Source: Bacillota bacterium (GTDB lineage Bacteria; Bacillota; UBA4882; UBA8346). Taken from it: DNA of 37,909 nt. How positions within the stretch are numbered: position 1 is the first letter of the stretch; each line of letters starts with the position of its first letter. Below are positions 16,531 to 24,855 of the stretch, piece after piece. The translations under genes were made by a program, and so were the position numbers. The stretch spans positions 1-37,909 of the forward strand of contig JAEZJQ010000062.1 in the NCBI GenBank assembly GCA_023436305.1, read 5' to 3'. The notes under the pieces are model-generated. The model saw nothing but the letters and a program-made list of their open reading frames with translations, searched no databases and was not told where the DNA came from.

Positions 16531-16623
16531 TATTACTCCGGTGATTAAATATATCCATATGATAATGCTTATGACAGCGATTTAATCTGTAAAGTATTCA
16601 TGTGTTTAATCGCCGGAGTAATA
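16531..16623. repeat. 19-bp inverted repeat between kinase and deacetylase genes
   Basis: TATTACTCCGGTGATTAAA (16531-16549) faces its complement at 16605-16623 with one mismatch and a 55-bp spacer. It lies in a 213-bp gap and ends 15 bases before the deacetylase ribosome site. It may be a small MITE or an mRNA structure. There is no T run and no second copy in the window. Confidence 0.7.
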
Positions 16624-16655
16624 GGTATAAAATAACCCGAAAGGAAAAAGAAACA

Positions 16656-17504
16656 ATGAAACTTAAAAATAGTGGCGCTGAAATATTCATCCCTGATAAC
16701 AAACCGGCTGCCGAGGCCTTTCAAAGAACTACCCATATGGCCATCGCGGCCCATCAGGATGATATTGAGATTATGGCCTATGATGGTATTTTAAAGTGCT
16801 TCGGCCGAAATGATCAGTGGTTTTCGGCGGTCGTGGTTACAAATGGCGCCGGTAGCCCAAGAGATGGATTGTACGCCACCTATAATGACGATCAGATGCG
16901 GGACGTAAGAAAACTTGAACAGAAAAAAGCGGCATTTGTAGGGGAGTATGGCGCACTAGCATTGCTTGATTATTCAAGTTCCACGGTGAAAGACCCAAAC
17001 AATCAGGATATCATTCATGAATTGAAGGAGTTAATCCTTGCGGCCAAGCCGGAATTTATATATACCCATAACTTGGCCGATAAGCATGACACTCATGTCG
17101 GTGTAGTGACAAAGGTTATTAAAGCCTTACGCGGTGTGCCCGCCGATTCCCTGCCGGAAAAAGTTTACGGATGCGAGGTTTGGAGAAATTTGGATTGGAT
17201 GAACGATGAAGATAAAGTGATATTTGATGTCTCCGGTCACCCCAATATTGGAGCGGCATTGGTCGAAGTCTTTGATTCCCAAATATGCGGCGGTAAAAGA
17301 TATGATCTGGCTGTTGCCGGCAGAAGACTGTCAAATGCAACTTATGCAGCCTCCCATGCTACTGATACAGCCTCGGCGCTTACTTTCAATATGGATTTAA
17401 CTCCCTTAATCCATAATCCGAATTTGGATATCAGTGAATTCGTCCGGGACCATATCAACCGGTTCAGTGATGATGTGACCTCTAGGATTAATCGGTTATC
17501 GTAA
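16656..17504 (+). CDS. PIG-L-family (LmbE-like) deacetylase
   Basis: 282-residue zinc deacetylase-type protein. Zinc ligands are H33 and D36 in AAHQDDIEI (usual form AHPDDE; here Gln replaces Pro) and H147 in KHDTHVGV (H144/D145/H147). Family members remove N-acetyl from GlcNAc-containing small molecules: GlcNAc-PI, GlcNAc-inositol (MshB), GlcNAc-malate (BshB), or chitobiose. No signal peptide, so cytoplasmic. The ATG at 16656 has AAAGGAAAAAG upstream; an 18-codon extension does not. As the last gene of the operon it would free the amino group needed by the SIS deaminase. Confidence 0.88.
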   Translation: MKLKNSGAEIFIPDNKPAAEAFQRTTHMAIAAHQDDIEIMAYDGILKCFGRNDQWFSAVVVTNGAGSPRDGLYATYNDDQMRDVRKLEQKKAAFVGEYGALALLDYSSSTVKDPNNQDIIHELKELILAAKPEFIYTHNLADKHDTHVGVVTKVIKALRGVPADSLPEKVYGCEVWRNLDWMNDEDKVIFDVSGHPNIGAALVEVFDSQICGGKRYDLAVAGRRLSNATYAASHATDTASALTFNMDLTPLIHNPNLDISEFVRDHINRFSDDVTSRINRLS

Positions 17505-17524
17505 AATTGAAGCATCGTATTAAC

Positions 17525-17543
17525 AATCAGGGGTTTTACAGGT
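17525..17543. repeat. 19-bp block shared with 3115-3133
   Basis: AATCAGGGGTTTTACAGGT occurs identically at 3115-3133, where it forms part of a terminator hairpin. Here the partner arm is absent. It lies 21 bp after the deacetylase stop and may be a degenerate repeat end. Confidence 0.6.
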
Positions 17544-17760
17544 GTTTTTTTGATACGTGTTTCTTTTCGAAGTTTGCCGAATCAGTAAACGGTTTTTTGT
17601 TATATTGATACCCCGGAAGGGATCCGGAAGTGCAAATGGATTCCGGCACCAGAGTATGAAACTTTCTGAATGCATTGTTAAAGTAGTTTGGAAGTTTAGG
17701 AGAATTTCTTTCTTATCGATAAGGATTCGATGGATTTCGATTGAGAACAAATTAGAATTA

Positions 17761-17806
17761 AAAAATTCAAAGCCTGCGGAGGATTCTGCAGGCTTTTTGC
17801 TTTGAA
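17761..17806 (+). repeat. palindromic repeat, unit 4 (terminator-like)
   Basis: AAAGCCTGC (17769-17777) pairs with GCAGGCTTT (17788-17796), within TTCAAAGCCTGCGG...GCAGGCTTTTTGCTTTGAA. This is the same core as units 1-3 (TTCAAAGC, GCCTGC). The trailing TTTTTG could also make it a terminator for the sugar operon. Confidence 0.7.
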
Positions 17807-18040
17807 TATACAAAATGAAAATTTAAAAAGTTTGTGATCTTTTCGTTACAAAAAGTTTGAAAAGAAAGTTGAAAAACATTTTCAGAAATTAGGAGATATT
17901 TTATTGTTTACCTAATTTTAACAATAAAGTGGAGGTTTTTTATGTAATTTGCAGAAATATTAATAATCAAATATCCTTTTTAAAAAGAAGAATAACTGCT
18001 GGAAAGGAGGAACAATCCGACTTAAATTACATATCTCACC

Positions 18041-21000
18041 ATGGAAGGAGTGCTTACTTTGTTGTTGAAATCCAGCCTAAAATGCAAGAAAATCTTGCCC
18101 TTCGCACTTTTGTTATTCATTTTAGCATTTACCTCCACGAGCATGGCTTTACAAAATGATGCCAAACCTAAAGCCGGTTTCAATCCGCCCAATTCATTGG
18201 ACCATTACCGGTTTATCGTTAAACTGAAGGCGGACTTGGCTGCTCAGGCCGAGTCTTCTCTCGGTTTAACGGATATGGACATCCAAAGCGCCTCACCCAA
18301 GAATATGGCGGCGTTTTTCCAAAAATATAAACTGAAACGGATGGCCCCGGTTTATAAAAACTTGATCCGCTGGAAGAAACAAACCGGTAAATCCGAAAAA
18401 GATTTTATCGCCCAAATCAAAGGGAAATATTCCCGCCGGGCGGGGCGTTATCGTGGAACCTCGGCTCCACCGGAGGTTTCTCGTACCTATGTTTTCGAAC
18501 CCAATGTAAATAACAAGCAAGAGTTTGACAAGCTGCTTAATTTATTAAGAAAAGACCCCGGTATTGAATATGCCGAAGCCGATCGGGTCGTCACCGTACA
18601 AATGGTGCCCAACGATCCCTATTTTTCAAGCGGCGGCAGTTGGGGTCAGAGTTTCGATGATTTATACGGACTCAAGAAAATTAACTGCCCCGGTGCCTGG
18701 GACCTCGCTACCGGTTCCGGGATTATCGTAGCGGTGGTTGATACCGGAATCGACAAAAATCATCCCGATATTGCGGCCAATGTTTGGTCCAATACCCGGG
18801 AAATACCCAATAACGGAATCGATGACGACGGTAACGGTTATATCGATGATTGCTGGGGTTGGAATTTTGTCAATAATACCAATGGATCCATCGATGATTA
18901 CGGCCATGGCACCCACGTGGCGGGGACTATCGCCGCCGTCGGCAACAACGGAACCGGAGTTATCGGGGTGGCGCCCAATGCCAAGGTGATGGACTTAAAG
19001 GCTTTTGACAAACGCGAAGGATATGATTCCTGGATAGCTGCCGCAATACATTATGCGGCGGATAATGGGGCAGATATTATCAATTGCAGTTTTGGAGGAC
19101 CCGGCAGTTCATCGGCGCTAGAAGAAGCAATCGATTATGCTTATAGTTTGGGTATTGTGGTGGTAGCCGCCGCCGGAAATGAGCATTCCGATGTCAAGGA
19201 CTTCCATCCGGGCGGTTATCACAATGTCATCACAGTGTCAGCCCTTGACAATAGCAGCAGTTTAGCTTTTTTTTCCAATTTCGGCACTGAAATTGATGTG
19301 GCCGCACCCGGTGTAGACATCCTCTCGCTACGCGCCACCGGAACTACCATGGGCACTCCTCTTGGAGATTACTATACCCGGGCTGATGGTACCAGCATGG
19401 CTGCGCCCCATGTTTCCGGATTGGCGGCGTTAATCCTCTCCCGCCATTCAGAATTTTCCAATGAACAAGTAAGACAAGTCGTCCGCACTTCAGCGGATGA
19501 CCTCTTTGCTACCGGTATTGACAGAGAATCGGGATTTGGCCAAGCCAACGCTTTAAAGGCAGCAAGCATGGATAATGTATTGGAAGCGTACATGGATGAT
19601 GTTGCTTCCGGGAACGCTTTAACCGGGTGCGTACCGGTTACCGGCACCGTAAAAGGGTTGGATTTCTCAAGTTATACCTTGGAGTATGGAGCGGGATATA
19701 CCCCCAGTATTTGGAACTTCATCAGTCAGGGGAGTTCTCCCGTTGGCAAAAGCCAATTAGGTGTTTTTGATGCCACAGTTATCCCGGATGGTATTTATAC
19801 GCTTCGCCTGACCGTTAAAGATAACAGTGTTCCTCAGAAGATATATACCGATTATCTCGAAATAAACGTAGATTATACGGACATTTCCGATCCGGTGGTT
19901 CCTTCGGTACCTGTATTGGCTAAGGTATTCAAACCCGGGAAAATTGTCCCCATCAATGGAACAGCCACCGGACCAAGCTTTCAGCATTTTCGCCTGGAAT
20001 GGGCTGAAGGTTTAAATCCCAGCGAATGGTCCAATACCGGATTTACTTTGGTAAATACCGGATATTCTCCGGTTACTAACGGCCTTTTGGGGAATTGGGA
20101 TTCCAGTGTTTTCCCTGGAAGGGCCGGATACTATCAAATCCGTTTGCTGGTGGAAAATGCCGGTTTTACCAGTGAAGCCCGGACCACTATTTATTTAGAA
20201 CCGGATCTTTTTTCGGATAACTGGCCCCAAAAATTAAATACATATCCTCCCTTCAGTGTGTTGCCAGCAAAAGATATAAGCGGAACAAGCAGTTTGGTTT
20301 TGAGCCTCCCCGATGTTTTAAGTTATCCATACCCGCCAAGTTTTTGCCGGTTTTCTTATGATGGGGTTCTACAAAATTCCGTGAGTTTTAATTATGGTTT
20401 TCTTCATCAACTGGCGGTCGCCAACTTGGACGGTAATCCGGGGGAAGAAGTAGTCTTTACAAGAGACAGTAACTACATTCGTATTGTTAAACCCGATAAT
20501 AGTTTTGTGGAATTTTCGCCGGATAATACAAATCGGTACAACTTTCAGCAAACTCCCATGATACTTCAGGATTTGAACGGTGATGCCGCTCCTGAAATTT
20601 TAGCCGTCGGTAATGACCATCAAAATAACGATACCAAATTTTTATTTGCTTGGAATACGCAAGGCACTTTAGTATCCGATAATTTTCCTTTGCCGGTATT
20701 GGATAAAGAAGATGTAAGTCTGAAACCCAAAGTCCGGTTTCTGGCCGTTGATCTTGATGGCGACGCCAAAAAAGAGATTATTGTTGTTCATGGTGATACC
20801 AATGGTTCCTCTTCTCTAAAGCTGTACAGTTGGGACGGGCTTCCCCGTAACTGGCCGGTTCAACCGTTATTTCTCAATTCTTTAATTATGGATATGGCCG
20901 CGGGTGATCTTGACGGGGATGGGCAAATTGAGATTGTTTTATCGACTGTTGAAACTATCCCCACGGCGAGTGGCAGAGTTTCATGTGGCGACACCAAGAT

Positions 21001-23095
21001 TTACCTATTGGCGGCCGATGGTTCTGTTAAGGAAGGCTGGCCTTTTACTATTTCCCAAACCACCACCATGAATACTCCAAGTGTGGACATTGGAATCGCG
21101 GATATGGATCGGGATGGTAACGATGAAATTGTTGTCTCCGGAATTAATTATGTATATGTTTTACAATTGAACGGGACTTTGTTATCAAGTCGTTGGCCGT
21201 ATCGCGTCAGTTTTTTAAGAAAATTTTCCATTGGAGATATTAATGGCGATACATTCCCGGAAATTGTAATCGTCAAATGTAAACCTGTGGACACATTCAT
21301 TTCAGATTATGATATCATTGCTCTGGATAAAGACGGAGTGAAAATCAGATCATGGAAAATGCTTGGAATTGATGAAGAAGGACCGGATTTATACAATACG
21401 GAACCGGTATTGGGTGACTTTGACAATAATGGGAAAGTTGACATTGCGATAAGTTATGGCCTGGATGTTGGGAGTATGATTGTGCATGGCGCATTAACCG
21501 TTTTGGCGCTTAATGCCGACTATGATCCGGATTATATGGATTGGCCGATGATTTTTCACGATCCACAAAATACCTCCGTGCGTATCTCGACATCAACCAA
21601 GCCCGTTATAACCGGCATTTCACTTGATGCTTCCAATTATTCGGTTGCGGCCGGCATGACCCGGGATGTATCAGTAACCGGCATTTATTCGGATGGCAGT
21701 AACAAAGATTTTACCAATTCATCAATTTACCAAATTGGGAATTCAAATATTGCCACGGTTGACGCCACAGGTAAGATCAAGGGAGTTTCGCCCGGAATTA
21801 CGACATTAACCGTAAATTTCGGAAGTATAACCGCCTCGGCTCAAATAATTGTGGAGGCGCCCGTCTTAATTGAAATTTGTCCGGATTTCTCCAGTTACGA
21901 GATGCCCGTCGGTTTAACCAAGAATGTAAACGTAAACGCAATTTATTCCGATAACAGTATTCAAAATGTGACCAATGCCGCAAGCTATCAAATCTCCGAT
22001 ATGGAAATCGCCGTCATTGATTCAGCGGGAATGATTAAAGGGCTGACTTGCGGAACAACTACGTTATCGGTTAGTTACGGAGGCCAAACCGTACTTGCCG
22101 GGATAGTCGTCATGGAACCCGTTATAACTGCAATTGCGCTAGATGCGTCCAGTTATATGATACCCATCGGGTTAACCCAAAATGTAACGGTTACGGCGAC
22201 TTATTCCGACAATAGCCGGAAAAATGTAACCAATTCCGTAACCTATAGTATTTCCAATCCAAGTATTGCCTCGGTGGATACGTCAGGAACAATGAAGGGG
22301 CTGGCTAACGGAGTCACAACTTTAACGGTAAAATCCAATGGTTTTACCGCTTCGGCACAGGTGTATGCTTTGCCGCCGGTAGTCACGGCAATTAATCTGA
22401 ATGCAAGTACTTATACGATTCAGAAAAACGAACAACTATGTGTAATCGTTACCGGAACCTACTCCGACGGCAGCACGAAGAATGTAACCGCTAACTCGTC
22501 TTATCAAACTTCCGATCCGGGGATTGTTAAAGTGTATCAAACAGGCAAGATTGAAGGAGTGGCTCCCGGTACTGCAACTCTAACAGTAAGTATGTCGGGA
22601 AAAACAACCACGGCCCAAGTTGTCGTTGAAGCTCCGGTACTATCAATCAGGCTGGATTCATCCAGTTATGGGCTGCCGGCAGGATTAACTACAAATGTAA
22701 CTGTTACGGCGGTTTATTCGGACAATAGCACGAAAGATGTTACGGATTCGGCTTCTTATCAAATTGTAAACAGCAATATAGCCATTGTGGATTCTACCGG
22801 GATGATTACAGGCAAGCAAGAGGGAACCACGACCATCAACGTGAGCTATCAGGGCAAAACCGCCACTGCGCCGGTTATTATATCACAACCTGTCGTGACG
22901 GCCATCAGCCTGGATGCGCCGTCGTACTCGATGCCGGCCGGGATTACCATGAATGTGGCCGTTACTGCAACTTATTCCGATAATAGTTCCGGAGATGTGA
23001 CCAGTTCCGCGAGCTATCAAATTGCCAATAACAATATTGCCTCTGCCGATTCACCAGCCGGATCACCGGGTTACTCCAAGGAGAGACGACCTTAA
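18041..23095 (+). CDS. secreted subtilisin-like protease with propeller and Big_2 repeats (C-terminus frameshifted)
   Basis: Large exported S8 protease, 1684 codons before a premature stop. Order: signal peptide (KILPFALLLFILAF, cut near SMA), inhibitor-type prodomain (about 50-190), S8 domain with D234 (VVDTGIDKNHPD), H289 (GHGTHVAGT) and S452 (GTSMAAPHVSG), a beta-rich linker region, seven Asp-rich FG-GAP-like motifs (from NLDGNPGEEV to DFDNNGKVDI) suggesting a seven-bladed propeller, then Big_2 Ig-like repeats of about 85 residues from roughly residue 1188. At about 23053 a single-base deletion breaks the sixth Ig repeat and yields the tail GYSKERRP. The reading resumes in another frame. 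A strong AGGAG lies eight bases before an in-frame TTG at 18059, which may be the true start. All three catalytic residues are intact, so a protease may still be made. Confidence 0.88.
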   Translation: MEGVLTLLLKSSLKCKKILPFALLLFILAFTSTSMALQNDAKPKAGFNPPNSLDHYRFIVKLKADLAAQAESSLGLTDMDIQSASPKNMAAFFQKYKLKRMAPVYKNLIRWKKQTGKSEKDFIAQIKGKYSRRAGRYRGTSAPPEVSRTYVFEPNVNNKQEFDKLLNLLRKDPGIEYAEADRVVTVQMVPNDPYFSSGGSWGQSFDDLYGLKKINCPGAWDLATGSGIIVAVVDTGIDKNHPDIAANVWSNTREIPNNGIDDDGNGYIDDCWGWNFVNNTNGSIDDYGHGTHVAGTIAAVGNNGTGVIGVAPNAKVMDLKAFDKREGYDSWIAAAIHYAADNGADIINCSFGGPGSSSALEEAIDYAYSLGIVVVAAAGNEHSDVKDFHPGGYHNVITVSALDNSSSLAFFSNFGTEIDVAAPGVDILSLRATGTTMGTPLGDYYTRADGTSMAAPHVSGLAALILSRHSEFSNEQVRQVVRTSADDLFATGIDRESGFGQANALKAASMDNVLEAYMDDVASGNALTGCVPVTGTVKGLDFSSYTLEYGAGYTPSIWNFISQGSSPVGKSQLGVFDATVIPDGIYTLRLTVKDNSVPQKIYTDYLEINVDYTDISDPVVPSVPVLAKVFKPGKIVPINGTATGPSFQHFRLEWAEGLNPSEWSNTGFTLVNTGYSPVTNGLLGNWDSSVFPGRAGYYQIRLLVENAGFTSEARTTIYLEPDLFSDNWPQKLNTYPPFSVLPAKDISGTSSLVLSLPDVLSYPYPPSFCRFSYDGVLQNSVSFNYGFLHQLAVANLDGNPGEEVVFTRDSNYIRIVKPDNSFVEFSPDNTNRYNFQQTPMILQDLNGDAAPEILAVGNDHQNNDTKFLFAWNTQGTLVSDNFPLPVLDKEDVSLKPKVRFLAVDLDGDAKKEIIVVHGDTNGSSSLKLYSWDGLPRNWPVQPLFLNSLIMDMAAGDLDGDGQIEIVLSTVETIPTASGRVSCGDTKIYLLAADGSVKEGWPFTISQTTTMNTPSVDIGIADMDRDGNDEIVVSGINYVYVLQLNGTLLSSRWPYRVSFLRKFSIGDINGDTFPEIVIVKCKPVDTFISDYDIIALDKDGVKIRSWKMLGIDEEGPDLYNTEPVLGDFDNNGKVDIAISYGLDVGSMIVHGALTVLALNADYDPDYMDWPMIFHDPQNTSVRISTSTKPVITGISLDASNYSVAAGMTRDVSVTGIYSDGSNKDFTNSSIYQIGNSNIATVDATGKIKGVSPGITTLTVNFGSITASAQIIVEAPVLIEICPDFSSYEMPVGLTKNVNVNAIYSDNSIQNVTNAASYQISDMEIAVIDSAGMIKGLTCGTTTLSVSYGGQTVLAGIVVMEPVITAIALDASSYMIPIGLTQNVTVTATYSDNSRKNVTNSVTYSISNPSIASVDTSGTMKGLANGVTTLTVKSNGFTASAQVYALPPVVTAINLNASTYTIQKNEQLCVIVTGTYSDGSTKNVTANSSYQTSDPGIVKVYQTGKIEGVAPGTATLTVSMSGKTTTAQVVVEAPVLSIRLDSSSYGLPAGLTTNVTVTAVYSDNSTKDVTDSASYQIVNSNIAIVDSTGMITGKQEGTTTINVSYQGKTATAPVIISQPVVTAISLDAPSYSMPAGITMNVAVTATYSDNSSGDVTSSASYQIANNNIASADSPAGSPGYSKERRP

Positions 23096-23667
23096 CTGTG
23101 AGTTATCAAGATAAAACCGCCACCGCCCCGGTGAATGTAGGCCCGCCTTACTTGACGGGTATTCGTCTGAATGAGTCTACTTATACGATGCCGGTAGGCC
23201 TAACCCAAAACGTAGTGGTTACGGCGATCTATTCCGATAACCACACCGAGGATGTGACAAATTCCGCTACATATCAAGTGGATTGGACCGTGATTGCCAC
23301 GGTGGATGCCACCGGCTTGATTACCGGCCGGGCTTCCGGAAACATGAACCTGACTGTAACCTATCAGGGCAAAACGGCCACAGCGGGAATATGGATTACC
23401 ATGCCGGTCATCACCAGGATTGCATTTGGTTCTTCCGAATACGCCGTCTTAGAGGGTACAACGGCCAATGTATCGGTATTGGGGTATTATTCCGACGGAC
23501 GGGTGGTGGATGTGACCCTCTCATCATCCTATCAGTTTTCCGAATCACAAATTGCTTCAATTAATGGGTATGGTATCGTTGCCGGTATCCAACCGGGAAC
23601 GGTGACCCTCACTGCCCGACGTCTGGACTTGACCGCCACCACGCAAGTTATTGTAAAGGCTCCCTAA
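23056..23667 (+). pseudogene. continuation of the protease Big_2 repeats after the frameshift
   Basis: In the shifted frame the sixth Ig repeat resumes directly (RITGLLQGETTLTVSYQ...), followed by complete repeats seven (starting YLTGIRLNEST) and eight (VITRIAFGSSE), and then TAA at 23665-23667. A GTG at 23098 could formally start a 189-residue protein, but it lacks a ribosome site and would begin inside an Ig domain. This is therefore the detached C-terminus of the protease at 18041. Confidence 0.88.
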
Positions 23668-23873
23668 GTAACCGCCATTCCATTGGATACGGCCAATTAC
23701 AGTATTCTGGCGGGGTTGACCCAAAATATGGTGGTTACGGCAATTTGTGAAGATAACAGTACCGTTAGTGCCACCGGTGTATTCCAGGGTCTGAAAGCTG
23801 TGAATGAAATCCCGCTTATTTGGACAATGTGGAGATTATTGGGGTCGGATTATAAAAGGAATTTCCAAGAAAA
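23668..23873 (+). pseudogene. truncated ninth Big_2 repeat of the protease
   Basis: Immediately after the in-frame TAA the same frame continues with VTAIPLDTANYSILAGLTQNM and VVTAICEDNSTV, matching the start of the other repeats. The match fades after about 40 residues, and at 23874 the sequence enters a MITE. The stop codon and the insertion removed the original end of the protein, which probably held an anchor or sorting signal. Confidence 0.82.
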
Positions 23874-24010
23874 GAGGCTGTCTAAAAAGAACTTTAAAAT
23901 CAATAAGATATACAATATATAGCATCCTTGACCAAGCAAACCGCTATATATTTACTATCCATGGATATTGTGTATCTTTATCATTAAAGATTTCTTTTGG
24001 GACAGCCCCT
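23874..24010. mobile_element. 137-bp MITE with GGCTGTC-type terminal repeats
   Basis: The left end GAGGCTGTCTAAAAAGAAC and the complement of the right end (AGGGGCTGTCCCAAAAGAAA) match, and the similarity continues inward for about 45 bases (GATATACAATAT against GATACACAATAT). The whole element is thus a long imperfect hairpin with a short centre. GGGGCTGTCCCAAAA-type ends are common on transposons of Firmicutes. No target duplication is clear. It carries no gene and lies at the broken 3' end of the protease gene. Confidence 0.75.
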
Positions 24011-24237
24011 TTTTAAAATTTTTAATGACCGAAATGACCAATGGAAAGGGTGAGATTTACCGTCGCATATTTAAACTTCGATTCGGCAAGCAAGGTGGGC
24101 ATATCAATATTTCAATTCTAATGCCATTATCCGCCGCGGTGATTGCGTAAAATTGTATGCCGTTATCCAAGGGCTCTACAATGGAGGTATAAACCCGGAC
24201 TGCTGGAGTCCGGTCTTTTTTATGAAATTTTAGCGCA
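24011..24237. other. non-coding gap between MITE and transposase remnant
   Basis: I recognise no gene. A short frame (MTEMTNGKGEIYRRIF...) ends at 24150 and has no ribosome site. A clear terminator closes the stretch at 24195-24222. It could be the tail of a lost gene or the non-coding left part of the IS110 element. Confidence 0.5.
24195..24222 (+). terminator. intrinsic terminator
   Basis: CCGGACT (24195-24201), loop GCTGG, AGTCCGG (24207-24213), then TCTTTTTT. A strong rightward terminator with no intact gene before it. Confidence 0.82.
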
Positions 24238-24744
24238 TTGCTGAGTGATAATATTGAACTCGAAACCGAAGAACTTAAAAAAATAATTTATAAGTTAGGA
24301 CATGAGCTTTTTCCTAAAGAAATTGAATTACTATTAAGTATTAAAGGGTTTAGTCCACTAACTGCAATCGCTTTGATGGCAGATATTGTAGATATTGACC
24401 GATTTCCATGTGTTAAAAAGTTTTGTGCTTACTTAAGAACTGCACCAAAAGTGAAATCATCAAATAATACGACAAAAATTGGCTCTACAAATAAATTTGC
24501 CCGTTCGTTAAGTTGTTCGCTATTATCGCAATCGGTAAATCATTTTGCTAAATCGGGAGATCACCTGGGTTCTTTTTACGAACGGATCAAAGTTGGCAAA
24601 AAAGCCGGTGTTTACCGAATGGCTATGATTCGAAAAATTTTAGTTTGTGCATTTTACATGCTCAAACGAAAAAAACAGTTTTATTGGATTAATGAAAAAC
24701 TATACAAAAGTAAGTTGTCTGAATTTAAAAAGATGGTAGCTTAA
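24238..24744 (+). pseudogene. IS110-family transposase, C-terminal half only
   Basis: 168 codons matching the C-terminal (Transposase_20) domain of IS110/IS116/IS902 enzymes. SIKGFSPLTAIALMADIVDIDRF is the HhH-like start, followed by FCAYLRTAPKVKSS, then the SxGxTxKxG-like segment NTTKIGSTNKFARSLSCSLLSQSV, which holds the serine region used in strand exchange, and YRMAMIRKILVCAFYML. The N-terminal DEDD RuvC-like domain (about 150-200 residues) is missing and there is no start signal. It cannot be active. The AT-rich tail after the stop (TTGACTTTTATCATAGACCG) looks like an IS110 right end. Confidence 0.88.
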
Positions 24745-24798
24745 ATTTGTACTTGACTTTTATCATAGACCGCCCCTTTATTACTATTACAAACACAT

Positions 24799-24835
24799 CT
24801 CCTGGTTGGTAAGAAGCGGCTTCTCATGCCAGGAG
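24799..24835. repeat. hairpin between IS110 remnant and NlpC/P60 gene
   Basis: Outer arms CTCCTGG (24799-24805) and CCAGGAG (24829-24835) enclose an inner AGAAGC/GCTTCT stem. No T run follows on either strand. It may end the minus-strand NlpC/P60 transcript inefficiently, or mark an insertion edge. Confidence 0.55.
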
Positions 24836-24855
24836 AGCACTCGACTTACAATGAA

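Larger units (their letters stand above)
17505..18040. other. 536-bp non-coding stretch with repeat debris
   Basis: Between the deacetylase and the protease I see no credible gene. It contains the shared block at 17525-17543 and a palindromic repeat at 17761-17806. A/T-rich sequence follows, with tracts like AAAGTTTGAAAAGAAAGTTG that recall the purine-rich tails of repeat units 1-3. The 82-codon frame at 17557-17805 has no ribosome site and an implausible composition. Confidence 0.6.

Noticed and set aside
17557..17805. 82-codon plus-strand frame in the gap before the protease
   Set aside because: No ribosome site, odd composition, and its end is encoded by the palindromic repeat.
23030..23110. 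Programmed frameshift in the protease gene
   Set aside because: No slippery heptamer or downstream structure is evident, and a second stop and a MITE follow, so loss of a base in a decaying gene is simpler.
21600..23660. Regularly spaced repeats that might suggest a CRISPR or tandem array
   Set aside because: The period is about 255-260 bp and follows protein-level Big_2 domains; DNA identity between units is low and there are no short identical repeats with unique spacers.
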